64,000 nt of DNA, taken from contig JAHNUO010000001.1 in the NCBI GenBank assembly GCA_019787685.1, positions 434,001 through 498,000 on the forward strand, written 5' to 3'. The position numbers were made by a program, and so were the translations under genes. This DNA is from Chiua virens. Lineage: Eukaryota; Basidiomycota; Agaricomycetes; Boletales; Boletaceae. The notes under the pieces are model-generated. The model was not told the DNA's origin. It worked only from the letters and a program-made list of their open reading frames with translations, and ran no database searches. The first letter of the stretch is position 1; each line of letters starts with the position of its first letter. Below are positions 47,856 to 60,339 of this stretch, in pieces.

Positions 47856-50800
47856 CTGCGCCAGACAACAATGTAAGTCTTTAAAGTTAAATTGGATTCG
47901 TATCGTGACGTTACCTTTCACAGAGAGGGGAAGTGACTCGAGAGATGTTGTCGAATGACTTGCTGGAGCCTGCACCGGATAAGAGTGTAAGTATTCAAAG
48001 TTAAATCGGATTCGCATCATGACATTACCTTTCACAGAGAGGGGAAGTGGCTCGAGAGATGTTGTCGAATGACTTGCTGGAGCCTGCACCGGATAAGAGT
48101 GTAAGTATTCAAAGTTAAATCGGATTCGAATCGTGACGTTACCTTGCACAGATAGGGGAAGCGGCTCGAGGGATGCTGTCGAATGACTCGCTGGAGCCTG
48201 CACCAGATAGGAGCGTAAGTCTTCAAGCTAAATCGAATTCCGATCAATGTGACATCACCTTTCACAGATAGAGGAAGTGGTTCAAGGGATCTTCAAAATG
48301 ACTCTTGAAGACGATACTTCGTGGAACCGGTATGCGGGACAGTCGCTAGCACCTCCAAGGCCTTCTCCACAGTCAGAGACCCAATTAGAAGTGTCCCTCG
48401 AAGAAACCGACGAGGTTTTTGCGCAACTCCTCACGGTTGACCATGAGATGCACCGCCGTGCACAATATATACACAGCAAGGTGGAGGGATTGAGCGCGGC
48501 GGGTACACAAAGCCAGATCTTAGAAGCCACGGAGGAACAACTGAAGTGGTTCCAAGAGAACCTCGATGTCGTTACTCACTTAGCCAGAGGGGATGAGAGC
48601 GACGAACTACTGTGTGCAGAGTTAGAAGGGAATATGAAAGAGCTCCTGGCAGCTGTGAGCAGTATCGCAAAAGCTCTTGTAGCCAGGACGCCTGAGGATA
48701 TGTCACCCAAAGAAAGTGCTTCCGAAGTCATAGATACTGGTAAGTTTCTGCGATGATGTCATTTAAGGAACTAACATGTTCCACAGAACCGAAATTTCAC
48801 CTTAGCTCCCGTCATGCCAATCCACTCGTCTTGCTGACCATGCTGATCGCGGTTATCTTGAACATTTTCGGACACCTCACTTGTCCTTGGAGTAACACTT
48901 CCTTGGGACTCCTAAACCTTCTGCTGAAGACCGCCCTCCACTCTCCTACCCAGCCTCATGCCGCGTTAAACACGCTAGAACCTGTCACAGGAGACTACGT
49001 TCCACACGATATTCGATCAGTGTGCAAGAAATTCAACTTGGAACCCTCCACTTAGACATATGCTACATGTGTCAAGTGTCGCTCCACATATGCGCTGATC
49101 ACGAAGAAGAAGACGAGTACGTATCCTGAACGGTGCAACTTCGTGAAGTACCGTGGCGGTAAACTGTGCGGACAGCTCCTAGTCAAGACGACGAAGTTGG
49201 GCGGCGTCAAAGTCTCTGCGCCGCTAAGACCATTTGTCGTACAAGATTACAACGATTTTCTGGCTGGCCTACTGAGCCGCCCGGGAATAGAGGCCACGAT
49301 GGAGCGTGGAACTAGGCTAAACAACAAGCATCAGCTGTGGGACATAAAGGACGGGACAGGGATTACCGAAATCACGGGTCCTGATGGTAAACCATTCATG
49401 GATGGGCTGCAAAGGAGTGACCTCAGGTTAGCCTGGAGTCTCTCAGTTGACTGGTTTAATCCTCATGGAAATAAGACTGCGGGTAGAAAGAAATCAGTCG
49501 GGTTCATTGCACTGGCTTTGCTCAACCTACCCCCCAGTCTTTGTTACAAAGCGAAAAATCTTTACATTGTCAGCGTCATCCTTGGTCCCAAAGAACCCTT
49601 GCTAGAGGATATGAACCACTTCCTTCGCCCCCTCATCAACTTCTTTTTGCCCGCATGGCAAAGAGGGACATGGTTCACATGGACTGTTGAGCACCCAGAG
49701 GGGCGATTATCACGATCTGTCATCGCGCTGGCTATCAACGACTTACCTGCTGCTTGGAAGGTTGGCGGCTTCGCAGGGGCCAACGCTGAACACCCTCTGT
49801 AACCTTTGCTGGTTGAAGAAATCGGGAAAAGGCAACTTTGAATGCGAGACGTGGAAACACCGGACTTGTGAAGAATATCGGGAAGCTGCAATTAGATGGC
49901 GAGATGCCGACTCGAAAAAAGAACCTGATAAAATCTTCAAGACGACCAGGGTATGATGGTCCGAACTTCTTAGGCTGCCATACTGGGATCCTACGCATTT
50001 CCTCGTGGTCAATGGCATGCATAATCTCTTCCTCGGCTTGGTCCAATATCACTTCAGAGACCTCATTGTCATCGACAAGCTTGCGAACCAAGAGCTCCGC
50101 AGGTCCCATCAGACACCAAAGAGACCGATTGATAAACACGAACTGCAACAGGCTAGACGGCTTGTTGGATCGGGAGCATCATCCACGGCACTCGGTCGCA
50201 TTCGCTTACCAGTCTTGTTAAAGCTAGCGGAGGAACAAGGAAGGTTATCTGAATTGCCAACTTCGAAGGCAAAACCAACGAAAAAAGATCTGGTCGAAGT
50301 GCTACTGGTGAGCATCACATTCATAGAGGCGTTTGAACAATCCTGACATCTTGGCTCAAGTTGGGGCCGGCTTCACCACCAGACATTGTCCCAATGATGG
50401 TCGATAAATCAGAGGTCGGGCCAATAACTGATGTGCTCCTCGGAGACGAATTCATTGATGACTGTATCCCAAGCGGAAATGTAAGGAAGCCCGCATCCAA
50501 CGAGCCACTCACGAACCGCGAGATCGATGAAATTCAAACTCACCTCCACACAATCATGCAACCAATATGGCATCGTGGTGCCCTGAAAAACCTCGGTGAT
50601 CCTGAACATGGAAAGCTCAAGGTAGAGCAATGGAGAACCTCGATTGAGTTTGACTTGCCCATAATCCTTCTAAAACTATGGGCTAATGGTCCATATCCCG
50701 ACGGCGAGAATGAGAAATGTGCGTGAAGGGAAAAGTTGGTGCACAGTACAATGCTGCTGGCAATGGCAATCGGATGGGCCACATCCTACGCCACCTCAGA

Positions 50801-51735
50801 ACGGCATGCGGGTCACTACACATATTATCTGAGGGCGTACCTTGACTCAATCAAGTCAGTCTATCCCGAACACAGCTGGCGGCCAAACCATCATGTGGCG
50901 TTGCATCTGGAAACCTTCCTATGCAGATACGGACCTCTTCATGGATGGTGGATGTTTCCCTTTGAGAGGCTAATAGGGTGTCTTCAAAAAACGAATATGA
51001 ATCACAAAATTGGTGAGTATACAAATAATTGAGTTGAGAATTCTGACTTATAAAGTAGGCAAGCTTGAAGCAACAATGTTGACAACCTTCTGTGCAGCTG
51101 CAAGATTCAAAGCGATCTTGCAGCATCCCGATGCACCAGCTGTTGTGAAGAATGCAGACAGCATTATAAAACAATGCACTGGAGCCTCCGATCATGAAGC
51201 ACTCTTACCCAATATGAATGCCTTTCAAACACCCGTTCTCAAGGACAAGGATAGGTACGACATCCGTGGCATAGGGAAAGTCATCAAGGTTAATAGTGAA
51301 ATGAAATTGGCACTGGCCAAGGTCAACGTGAAGGTGGAAGAAGAGACAGAAATGGAGACCTTCTTGCACTTCACCGTGTCAGGGCTGATGTACGCAACTC
51401 ACACAGCCTCGAATGGCGACTGTCATATCTTTTGGGAGACCTTGCCTGGGCAGCTCGTTCCAGGTATTATTGAACATGTCTTCAAGGTGAAATCAATCAA
51501 GAACGAACAGAGACCCTTTATCGCAATGCGGCAGAACTTACCGGTTCCCATAAATTTCAAGGATCCCTTTAACGAGTACAAAGACTTCGGAGTGGCTTTG
51601 TGGAGGGATGAGTACCAAGCTGAGCTGAAGGTCTTCCCTCTGTCAGGAAGTACCTACTGCCATGCAATCAGCATGCCTTGGGAGGCAGGAATACTGGTTA
51701 TGAAACCATTGAATCGGGTGAGCGTAACAAAATAA
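47856..51735 (+). mobile_element. Tnp2-type (CACTA-like) DNA transposase gene
   Basis: The coding region of a fungal CACTA-like element. After the repeated 5' exons comes 48268-48739 (ESASEVIDT end), then a zinc-binding stretch near 49055-49110 (CYMCQVSLHICADH). A large exon follows (YPERCNFVKYRGGKLCGQLL, WSLSVDWFNPHGNKTAGRKK, GPKEPLLEDMNHFLRPLINF, VIALAINDLPAAWKVGGFAG), then CNLCWLKKSGKGNFECETWK and FLVVNGMHNLFLGLVQYHFR. The C-terminal part is DUF4218-like: TYYLRAYLDSIKSVYPEHSW, FLCRYGPLHGWWMFPFERLI, QKTNMNHKIG. The final exon ends at 51735. Most junctions have good splice sites and long frames stay open, so the gene is little decayed. Terminal inverted repeats were not identified, so the element's ends are unknown. 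Confidence 0.75.
47873..48267 (+). repeat. tandem exon-intron repeat at the 5' end of the Tnp2 gene
   Basis: Introns at 47873-47923, 47987-48037, 48101-48151 and 48215-48267 (51, 51, 51 and 53 nt) alternate with exons 47924-47986, 48038-48100 and 48152-48214, each exactly 63 nt. The unit is 114 bp. Every intron has GTAAGT and a TTTCACAG or TTGCACAG end. The 63-nt exons encode 21-residue repeats of the form GEV-x-REMLSNDLLEPAPDKS, in the same frame as the following large exon, whose start (IEEVVQGIFKMTLEDD) is a diverged copy. Before intron 1 the end of the preceding exon is also a copy (LEPAPDNN). Confidence 0.88.
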
Positions 51736-51959
51736 AGGATTTACTCCACTAACCCTGGCCTATAGATTATTCTTTGAACAGGGTGTATACCAATAGCGAT
51801 CTTCATCAAGCATTCAGTGACCAGTAGTACAGCTAAAAATTGTAGACATACCGATCGCAGATCATCGTGAAGTGATGCCATTGACAATAACGAATATTGG
51901 TACCAGGACGGCTCTCGTGACACTTGAGTAGTAAACAGAATAAACAGATCATTGCGGGG

Positions 51960-52785
51960 AGTCACTACCACTCACAACAATGTATGGGACATACCGGCAG
52001 AGCTATCATGAGGCACGATGACTGCGACGGTGACGACGACGATGAACAATTGCAATAGTCACTACCACCGACAACAACAAATCTTAATATCTTAATGGCA
52101 ATTGGACAACGTAAGGGACATACCGGCAGGTGCTATCACAAGGCACGACGACCGCAACGGTGACGACGACGACAAACAATGGTAATTCTTCGTGATGTCA
52201 ACTCTACATTTTTTGTTGGTTTTATTTTCTGAATCTATCCCTACATGAATTCTACTAATAGTAACTAGTAGGGCGGCCTAGTGGCATAATACCACCAAGG
52301 CCGCTGCGTCAAAGTGACTTAGATGATAGTGGAAAGTGGGAAAGTTGTGCGTGTGAAGGTTCGCTCCATAAATAGTGTTCAGCGATTGTCGCACATGACA
52401 ATTTGGGATTACCAGCACGTGATGACCATCGCCAAACACTATTTACGGGGCGAATGCACACGTGCACAACTCTTCCACTTTCCCCATCTATGCCACTACC
52501 TTGCGTGGCAACTACACTCCCCTTAATATGCCACTAATCTAAGTTACAGTAGTATACCCGTTGTATGCAACTGTAGGAAAGACAAAAGTAAAGAGAGAGA
52601 AACAAAAAAAAAGCAAAAACAGAATGTATTTCGCGATTATATCGCCGGATCCATGAATAATAAGATTTAGGTCTAGATTTAGGTGTAGGTCATTCAAATC
52701 GACGTTATCCTCCTAATACAGTGTTCATGTCGCTGTACGTCCCCCACATTATCTATTGTAATCTGTTGCTAATCGAGGTTTAACA
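51960..52785 (+). repeat. 0.8-kb dispersed repeat, copy 1
   Basis: Matches 60340-61165 in the same orientation. Identity is high from 52323 to about 52685 and patchier outside: upstream the two share GGGACATACC-type and CACGACGA segments, downstream ATCTATTGTAATCTGTTGCT. The left part contains two internal copies of a 110-bp stretch starting GGGACATACCGGCAG (about 51986 and 52116). Contains the foldback MITE at 52280-52535. Confidence 0.7.
52280..52535 (+). mobile_element. foldback MITE, copy 1
   Basis: Terminal inverted repeats AGTGGCATAATACC (52280) and CTTAATATGCCACT (to 52535). Inside, about 52323-52405 and 52415-52500 are long imperfect inverted arms: GGAAAGTGGGAAAGTTGTGC, then ATAAATAGTGTTCAGCGATT on the left pair with the complement of AATCGCC-like, AACACTATTTAC and GTGCACAACTCTTCCAC on the right. 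A transcript would fold into a hairpin of about 85 bp. An open frame of 67 codons across the arms is incidental. Confidence 0.7.
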
Positions 52786-53990
52786 GCGCGCTCGGCAGTT
52801 CATTGCTCCCAGCAGTTATTGTGTATCACCCATCCACTCTGGTCGAACCATTTCTCCCAAGCAGGTATAAAAGTCTGAACCACCCCAGAAGTTTTGGGTT
52901 TTTATCGCATCATGAAGCTGGACAAGTCGCATCACGAGTTCCAACCTGCTCGCTATTTGCCGTATTGTCGGTACCCTCGTAGCCATTCCTCCGTCCCATA
53001 TGCCTCTTGAAGTTGTTATGGGTTGGAGTCTTCCCGTGGTAACCTTTTCTCATTGCCACCCCCTGCTGTATCTTCCCCCATCACTTTGTGGTCCATGACT
53101 CCCATCGGTCGGATGATTCCGATGAACACTGAGAATGTAAACTTTGACCCTCCTACAGTGCATGCGCCGACATCACCCGTAGGTTTATCTTATTTTGACC
53201 TTCGTTTTATTACCGCCATGTTGCCAGATTGCGACTCATCTCTGTTATCTGCAGGGTAACTTTAGGAAAGCAATTCAACGCACAATCCGTGCCCAACGTT
53301 CTCTGGAACATGAGGTTGATATGCTTGATGCCGCACTGCGTGAAGAGATTGAAGTATGAGTAGAGCGGGCAATCAGAACGGTGCTGATGGAGATGAGGGA
53401 TGCCGAGGAGATGCCAATGTCCCCAGATGAAGAAATGGCAGATTGCTCTGTCAGCGAGAAGGCGAGTCGATTGAACATTAGATCCCAAGTGGTCTAAACA
53501 AAAATCCAGGTCAACAGCACGATCAGATCAGCTGCTCGGAACACCTTGGATACTGTCCTCTATTCTGTCACTAATTCACTCCTTCATGTTTCAGTGGGTG
53601 CTCTTAGCTTTGGTGGCGACCTCCTTAATATGCTAGACCTGGGCCGGCCTTCCTCCTTGCTCGGTCTGTTCATTCTGGCTTATTTCGATACCCTACTCAT
53701 CTCTGTTTAGGCAGTGGACAGAAATGCATGCCAGGGGAATGGAAGGAGTCCGGCCGATCTTTGGAAAATGCCCTCTAGGTCCATATGCAATTGTGATGGC
53801 CTCTTCCTCTAAAGGCATCATGGCGTCAAAATTGTAATATTAGTTTCTATGGTTGTACTGTTTGTACTGTGCGCCACTTGTACCACTTATTTACACTGCC
53901 AAATCACCACCTACTATCTCACTTTACACTTTCTCGCTCAAATGGTGGATTCGGAACCACGTATGTGCTAGTTATCTTGGCTTACTCTAT
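52786..53990. other. 1.2-kb of unrecognised, perhaps once-coding DNA
   Basis: A plus-strand stretch about 53255-53500 reads as a helical, charged segment (RTIRAQRSLEHEVDMLDAAL, then RTVLMEMRDAEEMPMSPDEE) with a stop inside, and 53530-53700 reads hydrophobic (VSVGALSFGGDLLNMLDLGR). They may be parts of a degenerate gene. The family is not recognised. Confidence 0.35.
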
Positions 53991-54460
53991 TCTGGGGTTC
54001 ATGGTCACCACTGAACTCAAGTGCGGTATCAAGCACTGGCCTTTTGATGTCGTCAACAAAGGTGCCATTCAAATCAACTACAAGAGTGACACACATGAAT
54101 TCGTGAGGTTTCTCTACATTGATCGTCTGACCGCAGGGAGCTTAGCATGAGACCCCTGAGAAAATCAATGCCATGGTTCTGATGAAGATGAAGGAGACCG
54201 CAGAGGCATACCTTGGCGAGAAGGTTACCCGTGCTGCTGTCATCACTGTTCTGGCCTGTGAGTATGCTGTGCACTTTTGAGGTACAAGTATCTTATCATT
54301 GTTAGATTTCAACGATGCTCAGCGTCAGGCAACCAAGGATGCCGGTACGCATTGCCGGTCTTCAGGTATTCCACATTATCAACAACCCTACCACCGCTGC
54401 CATTGTCTACAACCTTGGTGGTGGTACTTTCGATGTGTCACTCGTTTCCTGATGTCATGG
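53990..54460 (+). pseudogene. HSP70 fragment
   Basis: The N-terminal ATPase region of an HSP70 in broken pieces: KHWPFDVVNKGAIQINYKSD, then [20 protein letters not shown], an intron-like gap, [14 protein letters not shown], and, after a frame change, [20 protein letters not shown] with an internal deletion before the phosphate-2 loop, ending at a stop. Neither end of an HSP70 gene is present. Because an intron is retained at 54257-54305 it is a genomic fragment and not a reverse-transcribed copy. Confidence 0.85.
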
Positions 54461-54642
54461 TGTCGAGCCTCAAGTGAACGAACAATGTAGCTAATCAATC
54501 TGGCCATAATTGCAGTATCTAATATCAGAAGAAAAATGTTCTAGTCATAATGTGAACTACAATAGGAATACAATTTGATCAAGCAAACACGACCCAAGTT
54601 GGCGGCGTAGTCCCCGATGCCAGTAAGGAAGTACAAAAGTAG

Positions 54643-57600
54643 TTACGTGGGCGTTTCAACACAGATCACCCTGCTGAATGGGAGAGTCTTTTCACTGGGA
54701 GATGTGCCATCAAGACGCTTGATGTAGACCCTCTGCTCCTTCAAGGAAACTTTGATCACTGATAAAACTGTCCCCACCCTTTCAGCGACACTGACTTCTC
54801 CAGGCTTGATAATGATGCACAATGTGCCCTTTGCTTTGGGGTGGAAGGGCTTCAGAGCTTTTTCAGGGATTGTCTCCCTCAACAACCTTGCACCCTCCGT
54901 TTGAGAAGTAAGACGAACGGCGAGGTGTTTCCACGGAACTGGTCCAGATGGACCTTCGAAAGGGCTGGGAGTCTCCGTTTTAACACAACGGTCGACGTAG
55001 GTGTCACGCCAACCGGGCGTAATTTGAAAAATGGCACGAAAGTGCTCCAGACTCTTCAGCGCACCTGGATGTAGTAGAAAGTCGAAAGCTAAAGAGATTG
55101 ATCAACCTCTGATAGATACAGCAGAAACCTAACACACATGATCTCGGAGAGCTGCTTTCCACCCAATCGCGATCGGCATCGTCAACCACCCAAGGGTTTG
55201 GATCAGTGGGATCCGAACTGGCGTTGTCTTGTTCACCTGGGGGATCTGGAGGGGGGGTTAACTGCCTACGCACACCTTCTGGAAGGTATCCCGCTGAAAA
55301 CACGCCAGAGACTATAATAGCCTGCAGTGGCGTTAATTGTCTCCCCCCAAGCGTCACATCCATACCCCTACTCGTACAATCAGATGTGAAAAATAAATCC
55401 TACTTGAGACATACCTGACAACTACAATATCTCTCTCGTACGTGCCCAGTGAAAAAGCCCCTCGCTCGATGACACATGTACGCGGGCCCAGATTGACGAG
55501 AGTGCCCCGCCACCCTTTATGCGGGCCTGCAATGATGATAACATCTTTCCCGCGGTAAGCCTTGCTCGCGTCACAGTCACTCCCATCAGAACCGCGTGCA
55601 AAGAGAGTGATGGGAAGCGTGAATATGACCTTATAAAATTTCGGTAAGTGGTGATGAACCATGTACCTCGCACATACCGATGAGTCAAGATGCGAGACGA
55701 CCTCCAGTGTCTTCTGATCAAGGTCGACCCGAACGACAAACCCAGATTTACCCCTATACTCCCCCCTTACAACTACTACATAATCTCCCTTCCTCACATC
55801 ATAGCCGCGATCAGGAGTATACCGCAACGCGCAATGGTCTGGCGTAGCTCTGCAGTGTACAATAGGAACTTCGAGTTGTTGCCCACAAAAGTTGCTGTGT
55901 TGAGAGACGAATTTGAGGGTTCCAGCAAGCCGTTTCACTTCGGTAACGTAACCGAAGAGTCCTTGGAGAGGGCCTGCAATTACACTAACGATGTCACCAA
56001 TCTCAGCGCTCTCAGTGAAATCAACAGTGGGCGGCGCGACAACACTGAACGGCGCGCAGACAGCTTGTTCTGGTACGTGGGACTCCAATAAAAAAGGTGA
56101 TACTTGAAACTGCATGGACGATGAGGAACGAACGACATGGCGACGAGACAACTCACTTCGTTCCCGTCAAGTTCTGACACCGTTACTTCCTCTGTAGTGG
56201 CATCGATGTGAGAAACCATACCGGTGCGCCCAATAAGATGGTGGTGTACGTTCTGGGTATCACTGAAAGAATCCTCAATTACTCGGACTGCATCTCCAAG
56301 GACATACTCGCGACGAAGATTAGATAGGGGAGAGCTGAGCTCCTCTCCCTCAAGCAAGCGCACTCTGGCTGAGTGGTTTGCATGCTCGACCTCGAGTAGA
56401 ACACCGCGTTTCCCGAAATAGGCGGAGTCAGATACAACAACGGTATCTTTCTCCTTCCAGAACTGTCGGTTATATGACTGATGTGTTGTGGTCATGAAAG
56501 GGGGATCCACCATGGAGATGACATGAAGCGCGATCTGGTGAGGAGTCGGGGTAAGGAGTGCAGCTACTTGATTGAGTTTTAAACTCATCAAAAGCAAGCC
56601 TGATATGTATGTCATCTTATCATACTCGTAAGAAGGCCTTCCATGAGACAGAACTAGTTGTTTCCCTCCGAATTGCTTGGGGCAAAATAGTCGTCGGGCG
56701 TGAGGATTTTGACTGATATCGTCGCCGGGCTGACGCTTTGGAGGCTTCAGTGATCGTGAAGCTACGAGAACACGGAGTTCTCCTGACTCCCCTTCAAAGG
56801 ATAGGCCATATGCAACATCGCCCTTGTACAATCCACATTTCGATATTGTGTACCATCCTGGCAGAAGAGGTTCGGAGTGTCGATGAGCGGGGAACAGAGA
56901 GACCCAGTCCTCAAACGGCACCAGCGACCAACCACGCACGCAAGAAGTGTGCGAGACAGGGACAGCAAGAAGGAATGCGTTGGGGTCTACCGCACACACA
57001 GTGGGTCGGTGAGGTAGTTGTTTGTACAGTGTGGCGGCGAGACCGGCCTGATTCCATGCTTCGACAATAAACTTTGCCGAGGAATCTAAGGCAATATCAG
57101 CAGATTTGATAGAGTATATGCACCGGAACTTACTGGGGACTATGTTGACAGCCCACATTGGTCTCTGTTCCATATCATCGAGGAGGAGCGATTGGCGAGG
57201 TGGGGATACGTGTGCACAATGAAGATCTTGACATGGTGCAACGGGGGGATGAGCAGCAGAAATTCTATGAAGGTGCTCTGCAAATGGGATTGATAGGAAC
57301 TGCTCTTCTCACTCTTCCAGATCCGACAAGAATGTAAGGGTCGAGAGGAAGTCTTCCCAGTACTGGATGTTCGGGTTATTGTCACACTGAGAGTCTAGAA
57401 TATCCATCAGTTTTTTGTAGTTTAAGGAGCCAAACATCCAGTCTTGGATAGACTCCCAAATGCTTGTCGCGTCCAAGATAGCGGGCGAAGCGCTTGGAGG
57501 GACTTCTTCCGACTCGTCATTATCACTATCGCCATCGGACTGGTGGTTGGTGTGGGTGTTGACATAGCAGCCAGCTATCTTGTTGACGATTTGCTCAAAC

Positions 57601-58299
57601 CTCGAAGATACGAATGACATGTGGCCAGACACGACAGAATGGCACTGCGACGATGTCCCTAGGTCAGCACTGTCATCCGGAACGATAAACCCTTCTGTGC
57701 GAGGTTAGAGCAGATACATTTGAGTAGCGTATATGACGTACCACTATTTTCTTCCTCTTCTTCCTCTTCTTCCTTGTCTACTTGCGCCTCCACATCAAGG
57801 AATTGATCCACCTGCCCTTGAATCAGTCATACCGTAGTAAATCATAACAGAAGAAAACGAACCGTTCCGCAGACTCGCTTTCTGGGTCTCCAGGACATCA
57901 TCCGGCCACCGTCATGATACCACTTAAGTTTATTTGGAAGGGACGTCTGAGTGTGGCTCTGGGACGTTGAGGGTTCAGCACATGAGCTGTGACTTGGGAG
58001 TGCTACGCTGCAGGCCTCCATGGCGGTGATCACAGCAGCGCTCGCCAATTCATCATCTTCCCAACACGAGAATACGCGAGTCATGATGTCTTTCCATTCC
58101 GCTTCGACATACCGGGAGCCGAATTTCTGAGACATCGAGGATGTGAACGTCTCGATATCAATTGTTTCGTCCGCCCACTTCAAGACCAGTGACCAAGCGT
58201 CTGGACTGGCCAGTAGGCTTGCACGGTTTGAAGGACCTTCGAAATAATGTGTTAGCTTCGATGTTCGATTCTGTATGGTAAAGTCTCACCAGCTTGCAT
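54643..58299 (-). CDS. SPT5-like KOW-repeat protein
   Basis: Start MQAG at 58299, then after an intron PSNRASLLASPDAWSLVLKW. The N-terminal part is acidic ([20 protein letters not shown]). It is followed by SGHMSFVSSRFEQIVNK and, from 57173, an NGN-like domain starting MWAVNIVPSKFRCIYSIKSA. Then come several KOW-type segments: PGWYTISKCGLYKGDVAYGL, KDTVVVSDSAYFGKRGVLLE, GDAVRVIEDSFSDTQNVHHH, GDIVSVIAGPLQGLFGYVTE, GDYVVVVRGEYRGKSGFVVR and GKDVIIIAGPHKGWRGTLVN. The last exons contain VRRQLTPPPDPPGEQD and a final KOW-like GTLCIIIKPGEVSVAERVGT to TAA 54645-54643. NGN plus serial KOW domains define SPT5/NusG-type elongation factors, but the N- and C-termini differ from canonical SPT5, so this is a divergent member. 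It may regulate transcription of nearby elements or have another role. Confidence 0.75.
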
Positions 58300-58557
58300 T
58301 TCGTTCGATGATGGTTGTTGCAGAAAGAGGGAAATAAAATGCGGAGATGCATCTCTTATAGTGAACGATGATTGGTGGGTGGACGGTCACGTGGAAAATT
58401 GTGGACTAGTCCACTCCCCACAATTGTAATGAACGCCAATTGGTGGACGGTCACATGTGGTGGTTGGAGGACGTGATTGGTGGACAATAAGTCCACTCTA
58501 CAAGGCACAATTAGAGATCTATTACTACAAAATCATGTAGTTTCAAAGACACTACAT

Positions 58558-60256
58558 TTAAACAGCTGCCTCTCCCAGCATAATAATACCATTCTTAGAC
58601 TGAAGTTCTAAGCTTTGTGTAATACTCCGCTTGGCTGATTTTCCTGTAGGTACGGGTGTGGGTGCGGGATCATGAGACATTTGGAAAGGTGACTGGTAAA
58701 AATTAGGCTTGTTACTCCACGGTGGTGCGTAAAGGAATAGAGAGCTGTGAGGGAGGGAAGATGGGAGATAAGTCATCAACATATTTACGAGCACGCAAAC
58801 TACTGCAAACAACAGTAGTTGCTTCACGGACAATCCAAGTTGCGACCGTGACTCGTTTTGTACCACGAGGGGCTGGCTGGCGGCCTTCAACCATGCTCAA
58901 TAAACATGATCATCGTAAGCAATAAAAAACCTACTTGTTGCTCTTGCTTCCAAACTTTGATGTTACTATGACCCTCCAGCGCGCTGCCCGTCACAACGAT
59001 GCATCCTTGTACACCTTCGAAAGTCTGGGAAGATATTAGTTGGAAATATAGTAAAGGAATCTATGGCATACAGCTACCGTAACTACCAAATCGCCAGCTG
59101 AGAGTATAGGGTCAACGTGAAAATCCGTGAATGAGAATTAGGGGCCTACCATTCCCGTGGTCAAGCTTGTCACGAAATGCTCCGGTTTGGTAGTCGAAGA
59201 TCCGAGCGAATCCGTCGTCACCTCCGACAATGAGAAGGCCAGCTGCTCGAGCGACTGCAAGCTGCCGCGGCACATTGACCAAGATGGCGTGGTGATAACT
59301 TTGAGTGAGATGCAAAGCGGGCAGGGAATACCTATCGACACCGTCTCGAAGGTTGGAAACCAGGAGGTGCTGACCATCCAAGAACGTATCACCACTGGCA
59401 AGAGCTAAGAACGATGGGAATATATATCGGAGAAGGGTACTTACATACGGCCATTGGCTTTCTTTTTCCACTTGAGATCCCATGGATCAATGGAGTAACA
59501 GAAACTGATATTAGATTAGCAGATGTGACGGGTAAGTAAAGCTTTTGCTACGAGCCAACACATACACATAGCCACTCTCAAGATATGAGACCACAACACT
59601 GGAGCCATCATCTAAAAAATGGACCGACCGTGCGACATACGGTTGCTTCTCGGGGACGCTGGGGACAGGCGTAAATGATTCTACATGGACGGCAACCCCA
59701 GTTAGAACAGGCAGGATATAAGAAACATATAGTACTTACTCTGATCAGCAACGAACTTCCAAACATAGACCTGGCCATCGCCAGCGCTAGCCAGTCGGCA
59801 GTGTTGTGGATCCCAGGCCAACGATTCTATGGCCCCTGCATGCGCAAGACTGATCGATAAGAAACGGAAGAGAGGGTTCTCGCTCGCTCGCTGATAGAGA
59901 TGGATGTTACCGTCTGACGCGCCGAAAACAAAGGTATCTTCATCGCGATCTGCCAGCTTAAGCCAAGCAGAGCAACTGATAAAGCCGGCTGATGGAACAC
60001 ATATTTCTTGCAACATTTCACCGGAGGTGAGACTCCAGACGACCACGCGGCTGTCATTCCCTGCGATGTGTCAAATCGGCTGATGCAGGAAAAAGTGACA
60101 ATGCTAACCTCCACTAAGCAATAAAGAACCGCGAGGGCTGATCGTGAACGTATTGATTGCCTTCGTGTGGCGAGTCAAAGTGAACTTGTGGGCTATCTAC
60201 AAAGATTTCAGTAACAGACCGAAACGAAAAGCTAATCTTACATTAGACAGAGACAT
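58558..60256 (-). CDS. WD40 repeat protein with C-terminal membrane segment
   Basis: Start MSLSN at 60256, intron, then IAHKFTLTRHTKAINTFTIS with PRGSLLLSGG, NDSRVVVWSLTSGEMLQEI, FGASDGNIHLYQ, AGAIESLAWDPQHCRLASAG with DGQVYVWKF, VHFLDDGSSVVVSYLESG, GDTFLDGQHLLVSNLRDGVD and LLIVGGDDGFARIFDYQTGA. About seven blades give one beta-propeller. The last exon (from about 58890) ends with a hydrophobic LLLFAVVCVLVNMLM and a short tail to TAA 58560-58558, so the propeller is probably tethered to a membrane. Most junctions have clear splice signals. I recall similar tail-anchored WD40 proteins in Agaricomycetes, without a known function. Confidence 0.75.
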
Positions 60257-60339
60257 CGTTGAGATATGTAGTAGCCTACGTCTTATTTATAAGAGTGACG
60301 GACAATTGATACCGGGAAACATGACAACCGACGAGAGAC

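Noticed and set aside
52323..52526. 67-codon protein conserved in two places
   Set aside because: The frame spans both arms of a hairpin MITE, and several residues differ between copies; it is more simply a by-product of the repeat.
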